From Raineyella sp964402325 (GTDB taxonomy: Bacteria > Actinomycetota > Actinomycetes > Propionibacteriales > Propionibacteriaceae), in assembly GCA_964402325.1 (NCBI GenBank), contig CAYOBI010000018.1, positions 1 through 35,708 of the forward strand: a stretch of 35,708 bases of DNA. The letters are read 5' to 3'. The notes under the pieces were generated by a model. It saw only the letters and a program-made list of their open reading frames with translations, was not told the DNA's origin and searched no databases. Of the stretch, positions 8,788-15,618 are shown in pieces (positions within the stretch are counted from its first letter, which is position 1; each line of letters opens with the position of its first letter). Position numbers and translations under genes: made by a program.

Positions 8788-8885
8788 GTGTCCACAGGGT
8801 GAACGGCGACGGACCGCACGGTTGACGACGACCGTCCACACGTTGACCACAAATCATCCACAGCGTTGTCCACAACCGTGGACAA
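8788..8885. promoter_or_regulatory. Cluster of six DnaA-box-like 9-mers
   Basis: Within 98 bp lie six sites related to the actinobacterial DnaA box TTGTCCACA: GTGTCCACA (8788), CCGTCCACA (8832), TTGACCACA (8843), TCATCCACA (8854), a perfect TTGTCCACA (8866), and TTGTCCACG on the minus strand (8885-8877). The last four are packed into 43 bp. No dnaA, dnaN or AT-rich unwinding region is nearby. A DnaA-titrating or regulatory locus is therefore more likely than the main origin. Binding is inferred from sequence only. Confidence 0.5.
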
Positions 8886-8903
8886 CTGTGCCCGTGCCGC
8901 CCT

Positions 8904-8925
8904 CCCCGGGTCGTCCTGACCGGGG
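8904..8925. terminator. Possible terminator hairpin downstream of DUF2342
   Basis: CCCCGG and CCGGGG form a 6-bp stem around a 10-nt loop, 155 bp after the DUF2342 stop. There is no T-tract. It lies between the DnaA-box cluster and the promoter at 8944. Confidence 0.3.
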
Positions 8926-8943
8926 ATCGGCCCGGTGGCGCGC

Positions 8944-8973
8944 TTGACGTACGACGAGCCGCCCGCCTAGATT
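8944..8973 (+). promoter_or_regulatory. SigA-type promoter in the long non-coding region
   Basis: TTGACG, an 18-nt spacer and TAGATT form a good housekeeping promoter. The start site would be near 8980, at the first arm of the inverted repeat and about 240 nt before the next CDS. Confidence 0.5.
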
Positions 8974-8977
8974 GGCC

Positions 8978-9049
8978 GCAGAAGGCCCTCCGTGGTCGGT
9001 CCGTTCGCAGGGGAAGGCGAGCACGATCGATAGCGTGAGGGCCTTCTGC
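8978..9049 (+). ncRNA. 13-bp inverted repeat enclosing a mini-ORF: leader or small RNA candidate
   Basis: GCAGAAGGCCCTC (8978-8990) is perfectly complementary to GAGGGCCTTCTGC (9037-9049), with a 46-nt loop between. The arms begin at the predicted start site of the 8944-8973 promoter. The loop contains a 13-codon ORF starting GTG at 8992 and ending TAG at 9033 (MVGPFAGEGEHDR), with AGAAGG six nt upstream inside the first arm. This arrangement resembles a translation-attenuation leader, but it could also be a small RNA or a chance hairpin. It matches no RNA family I recognise. Confidence 0.3.
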
Positions 9050-9115
9050 CTGCCCTGACCGCCTGGCCTGACCCGCCTGCCCGACGCCCGCGGCCGGAGG
9101 CGGCGCCGCGGCCCG

Positions 9116-9178
9116 GTGTTGTCCGACCCGGGCGAAGTGTTGTCCGTCGTCCCACCGGTGTTGTCCGTTGCCTTGTCA
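9116..9178. repeat. Three direct repeats GTGTTGTCCG with exact 21-bp period
   Basis: GTGTTGTCCG begins at 9116, 9137 and 9158, each followed by 11 unrelated bases, so the cores repeat every 21 bp (two helical turns) on one DNA face. The last copy ends 51 bp before the downstream ATG. The same repeat occurs at 32881-32963. The TTGTCC core is shared with the DnaA box. An operator or iteron array is plausible. Confidence 0.65.
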
Positions 9179-9218
9179 GCACTGGATCGGCGGCACCGTC
9201 CAGGGGATCGTTGCCGGC

Positions 9219-10247
9219 ATGGAGATGGACGCGGAGGGGTGCCGACCGGGCCGGGGCAGGCGGACCCGGCCCCGCCTGCTGGACGGCGTGCCGGTGCTGG
9301 AGCTGCGCGACGGGACGGTGCAGGTCGGGTGTGACGCCGACCGGGGCATCCGACTGGCGGGCGCCCCACCGGGCACCCGCGCCATGCTGTCGGAGCTGAC
9401 CGGCGACCTCTCCCTGGACGAGCTCGCCACCCGGTGGGATGTCAGCCGGCAGGCTGTGGACAACCTGGTGACAACCCTGCGCAGGGCCGACCTGCTGGCC
9501 GTGGACGATCCAGCGCGGGGTCCGCTCTGCGGCACGCCGGTGGTACGGGTCGTGGCGGCGCCGTCACTGGCACCGGCACTGGTGTCCGGCCTGCTCGACG
9601 CGGGCGTCGGGACCGTGCACGTGATCGCGCCGTCCGGGTCCCTCGGCACCGGCCTTCCTCGGCCCCGGGACCGCGTCCGGGTGGCCGACACACTGGACCG
9701 CCACCCGCTGCCGCCGGGCACGCCGACCGTCGTGGCGCCGGGGTGTCTGGAGCCGGACCCGGCCCTGGTCGAGGCGTTGATGCGAGCCGACGATCCCCAT
9801 GTCGTGGTGCGCCCGAGGCCGGCGGGGGTCGTGCTCGGGCCCTTCGTCGTGCCGGGACGTACGTCCTGCCTGGTCTGCGCCGACCTCACCCGGGCCGCCC
9901 GGGACGCCACCTGGATCGAGCAGCGGGCCGCGCTGACCGCCGCCCGGGCCCCGCATCCGGCCGTGCTGCGCGACTGGGCGGTCGCGACGCTGACGGCCCA
10001 GCTGGCGGCGTGGGCCGGTGGCCGCTCCCCCGACCTGGTCGACCGGACGGTCGAGTTGGGTACCCGCGACTGGCAGCAGCACTGGCGCGCCTGGCGGCCC
10101 CACCCGTCCTGTGGCTGCACCTGGGCCCCGCCGGGTGCTGGGACCGGCACGCCACGGGCTCAGGCGGGGTCGGCCGACGCGGGCAGGGCGCCCTCCTCGT
10201 CGACGAGGCCGGGATCGGCGACGATCCTCAGCACCGCCTCCCCGTAG
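9219..10247 (+). CDS. TOMM precursor leader peptide-binding / cyclodehydratase-like protein
   Basis: A 342-residue protein of the Rv3196 type, often annotated as a TOMM leader-peptide-binding or ThiF-like cyclodehydratase protein. The N-terminal half contains a winged-helix-like region (LSLDELATRWDVSRQAVDNLV) compatible with a RiPP recognition element. The C-terminal half has CLVCADLTRAARD and a late SCGC, a likely four-cysteine zinc site. No precursor peptide, YcaO or dehydrogenase gene is in the window, so a RiPP product is not supported; in actinobacteria this gene is a conserved housekeeping neighbour of uvrD2. The ATG at 9219 is chosen over one at 9168 because the latter lies inside the repeat array; AGGGG is 12 nt upstream. 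The 3' end overlaps uvrD2 by 88 bp, convergently. Confidence 0.65.
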   Translation: MEMDAEGCRPGRGRRTRPRLLDGVPVLELRDGTVQVGCDADRGIRLAGAPPGTRAMLSELTGDLSLDELATRWDVSRQAVDNLVTTLRRADLLAVDDPARGPLCGTPVVRVVAAPSLAPALVSGLLDAGVGTVHVIAPSGSLGTGLPRPRDRVRVADTLDRHPLPPGTPTVVAPGCLEPDPALVEALMRADDPHVVVRPRPAGVVLGPFVVPGRTSCLVCADLTRAARDATWIEQRAALTAARAPHPAVLRDWAVATLTAQLAAWAGGRSPDLVDRTVELGTRDWQQHWRAWRPHPSCGCTWAPPGAGTGTPRAQAGSADAGRAPSSSTRPGSATILSTASP

Positions 10248-12292
10248 CGCTCCACCTTGGCCGCCCCGATCCCGCCGACAGCGCGCAGGGCCCGTTCGTC
10301 GGCGGGCCGCACCTCGGCCAGCGCCAGCAGCGTCGCATCGGTGAACACCACGTACGCCGGGATACTGCGGGTCCGCGCCTCGTGGCGTCGCCACCGGCGC
10401 AGCGCGTCCGCCGTCGCCTCGTCGTACTCCACCGGACAGTCCTGGTGGTGGCCGAGCTTGCGTTCGGCGGCGTCGTGCAGCGGCAGACCGCACACCCGGC
10501 AGGTCGCGCTCAGGGCGGTGCGTCGCCGACCAGCGCCGGACCGGCGGCCCTCGGCACCCGGTGTCGTCGCGACACCCTCCGGCAGCACCCCGTCGAGGAA
10601 GCGGGACGGGCGGCGCCGGCCGTTGGCACCGGAGCGGGCCCGCGACCAGGACACCCGCAGGTGTTCCCGGGCCCGGGTGATGCCCACGTAGAGCAGTCGA
10701 CGCTCCTCGTCGAGCTGGTCGCGGCCGGTGGCGAGGACGAACGGGACCGAGCCCTCCTGCACCCCGCTCAGGGCGACGGCGTCCCACTCGAGGCCCTTCG
10801 CGGCGTGGAACGTCGACAGGCTGACCCCGTGCGCGATCGGGGCGTGGTCGGCGGCGGCCCGGGCCTCGAGGACGGCCGCCACGTCCGCCAGCGTCGCCCC
10901 CGGCTGCTCGGCCAGGACGTCGCCGACCAGGTCGACCAGCGCGGCCAGCGACTCCCACTTCTCCCGCCGCGACCCGGCGCCGGTGGGGGCGGTCTCGCGC
11001 CAGCCGATCGGCTCCAGCAGGGCCTTGGCCTGGTCGAGCGGTCCGACGCCGTCGTCGGCCTGCCGGGTCCGGGCCTGGGCCCGCAGCAGGCCGATGCCCT
11101 GCTTGACCTCGGCCCGGTCGTAGAACCGCTCGGCGCCGCGGACCAGGTAGGGGATCCCCGCCGCGTCGAGGGCCTGCTCGAGTTGCGGCGACTGGGCGTT
11201 GATCCGGAACAACACGGCCATCTCGCGATAGTCCACCCCCCGGGACGCCAGCTCGGCGAGCCAGGCCGCGATCCCGGCCGCCTCCTCGGCCTCGTCGGTG
11301 GCCTCGGCCCAGACCGGTGTCGGCCCCGCCGGCCGCTGCGCGACGAGGGCCTGGCGCCCGCCGTGCCCGATCACCCGGTTGGCGACGTCGACGACCTGCG
11401 GTGTGGAACGGTAGTCGCGGACCAGCCGGACCACCGTCGCGCCGGGATGGCGTCGGGTGAAGCCGGTCAGGTAGTCGGCCCGCGCCCCGGCAAAGGAGTG
11501 GATGGTCTGCGCCGGGTCGCCCACCACGCAGATCTCGTCGGAGTCGCCGCGCCACAGGGTGAGCAGTGCCTCCTGCAGCGGCGAGACGTCCTGGTACTCG
11601 TCGACGACGAGGTGGCGGTAGGTCCGGCGGACCTCCTCGGCCACGTCCTGGCGCTCGGCCAGCATCGCCGCGCAGCACAGCAGGATGTCCTCGAAGTCGA
11701 TCACGCCGTGGTCGGCCTTGAGCCGTTCGTAGCCGGCGAACACCCGGGCGATCGTCTCCGGCTCGAGGCCGGACATCTCCCGCCCGGTGCGGCGGGCCAC
11801 GGCCGGGTAGCTGTCCGCGTCGGCGTTGGAGACCTTCGCCCAGCCGATCTCGCCGAGCAGGTCGCGGACGGTGCCCTGGTCGGTCTCCAGCCGCAGCCGG
11901 CGGGCCGCCTCGACCACCAGGCCGTAGCGGTTGTCGGCCAGCGGGGGCAGGGCACGTCCGTAGGCCTTCGGCCAGAAGTACTGGGCCTGGCGCAGCGCCG
12001 CGGAGTGGAACGTCCGGGCCTGGACGCCGCGGGCGCCGAGCTCCTGGAGCCGGCCACGCATCTCCCCCGCCGCCCGGGTGGTGAACGTCACCGCCAGGAC
12101 CTGGGTGGGGACGTACGCCCCGACGGCGCACCCGTAGGCGATCCGGTGGGTGATGGCACGCGTCTTGCCGGTACCGGCGCCGGCGATCACCGCGACCGGA
12201 CCGGACAAGCTGGTCGCCACGTCGCGTTGCTCGGGATCCAGGCGATCGAGCAGGGCTTCGGGCGAGGGCAGGTCCGGCGGGGTCGAGGGCAT
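10160..12292 (-). CDS. uvrD2: ATP-dependent DNA helicase UvrD2 (SF1, HRDC domain)
   Basis: A 710-residue superfamily 1A 3'-5' DNA helicase. Walker A AGAGTGKT is at 37-44, motif II is VVDEYQD, motif III VVGDPAQTIHSFAGA, motif V LSTFHAAKGLEWDAV, and motif VI LLYVGITRARE. After the motor comes a Cys-rich knuckle (Cys598, Cys601, His615/616, Cys619) and an HRDC domain at about 638-690, the architecture of mycobacterial UvrD2. The knuckle has three cysteines plus histidine rather than four cysteines. The ATG at 12292 is 7 nt after a TACAGT -10, predicting a leaderless mRNA, with a DNA-damage-type promoter box upstream. It is divergent from recC and convergent with the TOMM-like gene. Confidence 0.92.
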   Translation of the reverse strand: MPSTPPDLPSPEALLDRLDPEQRDVATSLSGPVAVIAGAGTGKTRAITHRIAYGCAVGAYVPTQVLAVTFTTRAAGEMRGRLQELGARGVQARTFHSAALRQAQYFWPKAYGRALPPLADNRYGLVVEAARRLRLETDQGTVRDLLGEIGWAKVSNADADSYPAVARRTGREMSGLEPETIARVFAGYERLKADHGVIDFEDILLCCAAMLAERQDVAEEVRRTYRHLVVDEYQDVSPLQEALLTLWRGDSDEICVVGDPAQTIHSFAGARADYLTGFTRRHPGATVVRLVRDYRSTPQVVDVANRVIGHGGRQALVAQRPAGPTPVWAEATDEAEEAAGIAAWLAELASRGVDYREMAVLFRINAQSPQLEQALDAAGIPYLVRGAERFYDRAEVKQGIGLLRAQARTRQADDGVGPLDQAKALLEPIGWRETAPTGAGSRREKWESLAALVDLVGDVLAEQPGATLADVAAVLEARAAADHAPIAHGVSLSTFHAAKGLEWDAVALSGVQEGSVPFVLATGRDQLDEERRLLYVGITRAREHLRVSWSRARSGANGRRRPSRFLDGVLPEGVATTPGAEGRRSGAGRRRTALSATCRVCGLPLHDAAERKLGHHQDCPVEYDEATADALRRWRRHEARTRSIPAYVVFTDATLLALAEVRPADERALRAVGGIGAAKVERYGEAVLRIVADPGLVDEEGALPASADPA

Positions 12293-12299
12293 GCCCCAC

Positions 12300-12322
12300 A
12301 CTGTAGGTCCCGGCGCCGACAA
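12300..12322 (-). promoter_or_regulatory. PafBC-type DNA-damage promoter of uvrD2
   Basis: On the minus strand TTGTCGGCG (12322-12314), an 8-nt spacer and TACAGT (12305-12300) match the mycobacterial RecA/LexA-independent damage promoter TTGTCRGTG-N8-TANNNT at all but one defined position. The ATG follows 7 nt after the -10. Confidence 0.6.
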
Positions 12323-12348
12323 CGGGCGGCGGCCGCCGACCCGCACCG

Positions 12349-12371
12349 GTGTCACCGGCCTCCTCTAGGGT
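12349..12371 (+). promoter_or_regulatory. recCBD promoter with a degenerate PafBC-type box
   Basis: GTGTCACCG (12349), exactly 8 nt, then TAGGGT (12366-12371). The -10 is good and the spacing is that of the damage promoter, but the upstream box matches only six of nine positions. The start site would be about 3 nt before the recC ATG. Confidence 0.4.
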
Positions 12372-12381
12372 GGTGGCCATC

Positions 12382-15300
12382 ATGACGAGCTCCCTGCCGG
12401 CCGGCCGGCCCACCGTCCACCTCGCGGCGGACGCCGAGGTGCTGGCCGACGCCCTGGCCGAGGGGCTGGCCGAGCACCCGGCCGACGTGTTCGACGAGTG
12501 CCTGGTGACCTGCGAGGGGCCCGGTACGCAGCGCTGGCTGGCGCAACGGCTGACCCGTACGCTCGGCGTCTGCGCCGGCATCGCGATGCCGTCCTTCGCC
12601 GGCTGGGCATGGGACCTGACTGCACGGGCCGCGGGGGTCGACCCGGATGACGATCCCTGGCGGCCGCAGCGGCTCGGCTGGCACGTGGCCGCCCTGCTCG
12701 CTGACACCGACCGTTGGCGCGGTACCACCCTGGGGGCCTGGCAGGACGCCCAGCGCTCGCCCGGGGGCACGGTGTGGCTGGCCAGGCACGTGGCCGACGT
12801 GCTGCTGGACTACGCCCGGCGCCGCCCGGCGCTGCTGGTGGACTGGGCGGCCGGCCACGACATCGGTGTGCCCGCGGATCTGTCCTGGCAGCCGCCGCTG
12901 TGGCGGGCCCTGCTCGCCCGCCCGGAGACCGGCACGGTGCCCGACCCGGCGGCCCGGATCCCGCTGGCCGAGGAGGCGCTGCGCCGCGGCCCGCAGCCCG
13001 GGGTGCCGACCCGGGTCGACCTGTGGGCCCCCGGCTCCCTGACCGCCCCGGAGGTGCGGCTGCTGTCGGCGCTCGCCGGCCGGCACCGGGTGCAGCTGTG
13101 GCTGCCGGGTACCTCTGCCGGGGAGGACATCCATCCGCTCGCCACCACCCTCGACCGGGAGTCCGAGGCCACCCTCACCGCCCTGCTCGAGGCCGGTGCC
13201 GAGGTGACCCCGCACGGGCACCCCACCTCGACCGTCGACACGCTGCTCGAGCGGCTCCGGCTCGACCTGGCACGTGGACGGGTCGGCGACCCGGCACCGC
13301 TGGCCCGTGCCGACACCAGCATCTCGCTGCACGCCTGCCATGGCCCGGACCGGCAGGCGGAGGTGCTGCGTGACGTGGTCTGCGGCCTGCTGGCCGACGA
13401 CCCGACCCTGGAGCCCCGCGACGTCCTGGTCGCCTGCGCCGATCCCGGCCTGATGCCGCTGCTGGAGGCCGCCTTCGCCGCCACCGATCCGGATCGACCC
13501 GGGCATCCGGCCCGGGGGTTCCCGGTGCGGTTCGCCGATCCCGAGCGCCGCGAACACAACGAGGTGCTGAGCCGACTGGTGGACGCCCTGACGATGGGGC
13601 GGGGACGGGCCGGTGCGACGGAGTTCGAGGCCTTCCTGGGGGCGGACCCGGTGGCCCGGCACTTCGGCCTCGAGGAGGACGACCTCTCCCGGGCGCACGA
13701 CCTGATCAGCGCGGCCGGCGTGCGCTGGGGGATGAACGCGGCCCACCGTGACCGGTTCGGCCTGTCCACGGTGGGGAACAACACCTGGCTGAGCGGGCTG
13801 AACCGGATGCTGGTGGGGATCGCGATGACCGAGGACGGGTCGTACGCGGTCCGCAGCGGCCTGCCCCTCGACGACGTCGGCAGCTCCGACATCGAGGTGG
13901 TCGGCGCGGTGGCGGAGTTGATGGCCCGGCTGATCCGGCTCGCCCGCGCCGCCGATGAGCCGCACACCGCCGCCGGGTGGTCGACGATCTGCCGGGAGGC
14001 GATCGACCAGCTGATGACCCCGGCCCCCGACCGGGCCTGGCAGCTGGATCATGCCTGGCGGATCCTGGCCGACCTCGAGGCGGCCGCGCCCGCCGACGCC
14101 CCGCCACTGGCCCTGGAGGACCTGCTCGAACTGCTCGAGGACGCCGTCCGCGGCCGGGTGCCGCGGTCCGCCTTCCGCGCCGGCGCGATCACCGTCAGCT
14201 CGCTCACCCCGGCGCGCCATGTCCCCTACCGGGTGGTGTGCGTCGCCGGCCTCGACGACGGGAACCTCCCCCGGCCGGAACGTGCCGACGGCGACAACCT
14301 CGTCGACCTGGCCCCGGAGCCGGACGCCGTCGGCCCACGCCACCACGACCGGCAGGTCTTCCTGGACCTGGTCCGGGCCGCCCGCCAGCACCTGGTGCTC
14401 ACCTGGACCGGTGCCGACCCGCGCACCGGTGAGCAGCGTCCGCCGGCGGCCGTGGTCAGCGACCTGCTCGACGCGCTGCGCCCGATGGTGGCGCCGACCA
14501 CCGACCCCGCGCTCGCCCTGGTCGCCCGCCACCCGCTCCAGCCGTACGCGCCGTCCGCGTTCGAGGACCCTGCTCGGGCGCCCTACCGAGCCTCGGCGCT
14601 GTCCGGCTTCGATCCGGCCGCCGCGGCGGGGGCCGATGCGGTCGCGGTCGGTCCCGGCGCCGTGGCGACGGACGAGGGGCCACTCGCCCACCGGCTGTCC
14701 GTCCCGTCCTGGGAGTGGGACGGCGGCGTCGTACCGCTCACCGACGTGGTCGACGTGCTGACCCATCCGGCCCGGGCCTTCCTGCGCCGGCGGGCCGGGT
14801 TCACCATGTGGAGCGAGGAGGACACCGCCGCCGACAGGATGCCGCTCGAGCTCGACGGGCTCGGCGAGTGGGCGGCCGGCACTCGGGTCCTGTCCGCCAC
14901 ACTGCGCGGCGACCGGCTCGAGGATGCGCTGCGGGCCGAGCAGCTGCGCGGCACCCTGCCCCCCGGGGCCACCGGCCGCGGGATCGTGGACAGGATCCGC
15001 AGCACCGTCGACCGGGCCCTGCGGGAGTCCGCCGGACCCCGGGCCGAGGCGCCGCTGACCCGGCACGTCCGGGTGCCGCTGGCCGACGGCACCACCCTCA
15101 GCGCGGACGTCACCACCCGGGGGGCCTCGGTGCTGACGGTGAGCTACGGCCGGCTCGGCCCCCGGCACCGGCTGGCCGCCTGGTTCGACCTGCTGGTGCT
15201 GGCCGCCGCCGGGACGCTCGACCATCCCAGGGCCCACCTGGTGGGTCGCAACGACCTCGTCGTGCTGTCCGCCCCCGATCCGGCGACGGCCCGGTTCCTG

Positions 15301-15618
15301 CTCGACCGCTGGGTGCGGGTCGCGACCGTGGGGCTGACCACCCCGCTGCCCCTGCCGGTCCGGACCGGGGCGGCCCTGCACGACTGCGTACGTCCCGGGA
15401 CGTCCGGCGCCGACCTGTGGGGCCACCGGATGCTCCAGCAGGCCTGGGACCGGGACCGCGACGAGAACTGGGAACTGCTGTGGGGACGCGACCTGCGGGC
15501 ACTGGTCCGCGCCCCCCGCCCGGCACGCCTCCCGGCGATCGGGGACGAGCAGGACTGGATCGCCGACCTGGCCCGGGGCCTGTGGTCCCCCCTCGAGGAG
15601 GCGGAGCAACGCCGATGA
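12382..15618 (+). CDS. recC: Exodeoxyribonuclease V subunit RecC
   Basis: A 1078-residue protein, normal size for RecC. The N-terminus (HLAADAEVLADALAEGLAEH ... GTQRWLAQRLTRTLG) has the helicase-like start with no intact Walker A, as expected, because RecC is the non-catalytic scaffold that splits the duplex and scans for Chi. The C-terminal third has the inactive nuclease-like fold region (PLTDVVDVLTHPARAFLRRR). It acts with RecB and RecD in the cytoplasm to resect double-strand breaks for RecA loading. The ATG at 12382 lies just after the promoter; the 3' end overlaps recB by ATGA. It is the first gene of a tight recC-recB-recD operon, divergent from uvrD2 with only 89 bp between. Confidence 0.92.
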   Translation: MTSSLPAGRPTVHLAADAEVLADALAEGLAEHPADVFDECLVTCEGPGTQRWLAQRLTRTLGVCAGIAMPSFAGWAWDLTARAAGVDPDDDPWRPQRLGWHVAALLADTDRWRGTTLGAWQDAQRSPGGTVWLARHVADVLLDYARRRPALLVDWAAGHDIGVPADLSWQPPLWRALLARPETGTVPDPAARIPLAEEALRRGPQPGVPTRVDLWAPGSLTAPEVRLLSALAGRHRVQLWLPGTSAGEDIHPLATTLDRESEATLTALLEAGAEVTPHGHPTSTVDTLLERLRLDLARGRVGDPAPLARADTSISLHACHGPDRQAEVLRDVVCGLLADDPTLEPRDVLVACADPGLMPLLEAAFAATDPDRPGHPARGFPVRFADPERREHNEVLSRLVDALTMGRGRAGATEFEAFLGADPVARHFGLEEDDLSRAHDLISAAGVRWGMNAAHRDRFGLSTVGNNTWLSGLNRMLVGIAMTEDGSYAVRSGLPLDDVGSSDIEVVGAVAELMARLIRLARAADEPHTAAGWSTICREAIDQLMTPAPDRAWQLDHAWRILADLEAAAPADAPPLALEDLLELLEDAVRGRVPRSAFRAGAITVSSLTPARHVPYRVVCVAGLDDGNLPRPERADGDNLVDLAPEPDAVGPRHHDRQVFLDLVRAARQHLVLTWTGADPRTGEQRPPAAVVSDLLDALRPMVAPTTDPALALVARHPLQPYAPSAFEDPARAPYRASALSGFDPAAAAGADAVAVGPGAVATDEGPLAHRLSVPSWEWDGGVVPLTDVVDVLTHPARAFLRRRAGFTMWSEEDTAADRMPLELDGLGEWAAGTRVLSATLRGDRLEDALRAEQLRGTLPPGATGRGIVDRIRSTVDRALRESAGPRAEAPLTRHVRVPLADGTTLSADVTTRGASVLTVSYGRLGPRHRLAAWFDLLVLAAAGTLDHPRAHLVGRNDLVVLSAPDPATARFLLDRWVRVATVGLTTPLPLPVRTGAALHDCVRPGTSGADLWGHRMLQQAWDRDRDENWELLWGRDLRALVRAPRPARLPAIGDEQDWIADLARGLWSPLEEAEQRR

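Noticed and set aside
8788..8885. Chromosomal replication origin oriC
   Set aside because: DnaA-box-like sites are present, but there is no dnaA, dnaN, rpmH, parS site or AT-rich unwinding stretch, so calling it oriC is not supported.
9174..9196. Another PafBC-type promoter (TTGTCAGCA before the TOMM-like gene)
   Set aside because: After 8 nt the sequence is GCGGCA, with no -10 hexamer, and the box has two mismatches.
8854..9369. Minus-strand ORF with DNT heptapeptide repeats (also at 32766-33290)
   Set aside because: The 21-bp period makes any frame show a seven-residue repeat. There is no start with a ribosome site and no similarity outside the repeats, so a DNA-level signal is the simpler reading.
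8854..9369. whiB-type gene in the non-coding region
   Set aside because: No reading frame on either strand has the WhiB Cys-x(n)-CxxC-x5-C layout.
10160..10247. Frameshift or truncation because of the TOMM-like/uvrD2 overlap
   Set aside because: Both reading frames are intact to their stops; convergent tail overlaps of this size occur elsewhere in dense actinobacterial genomes.
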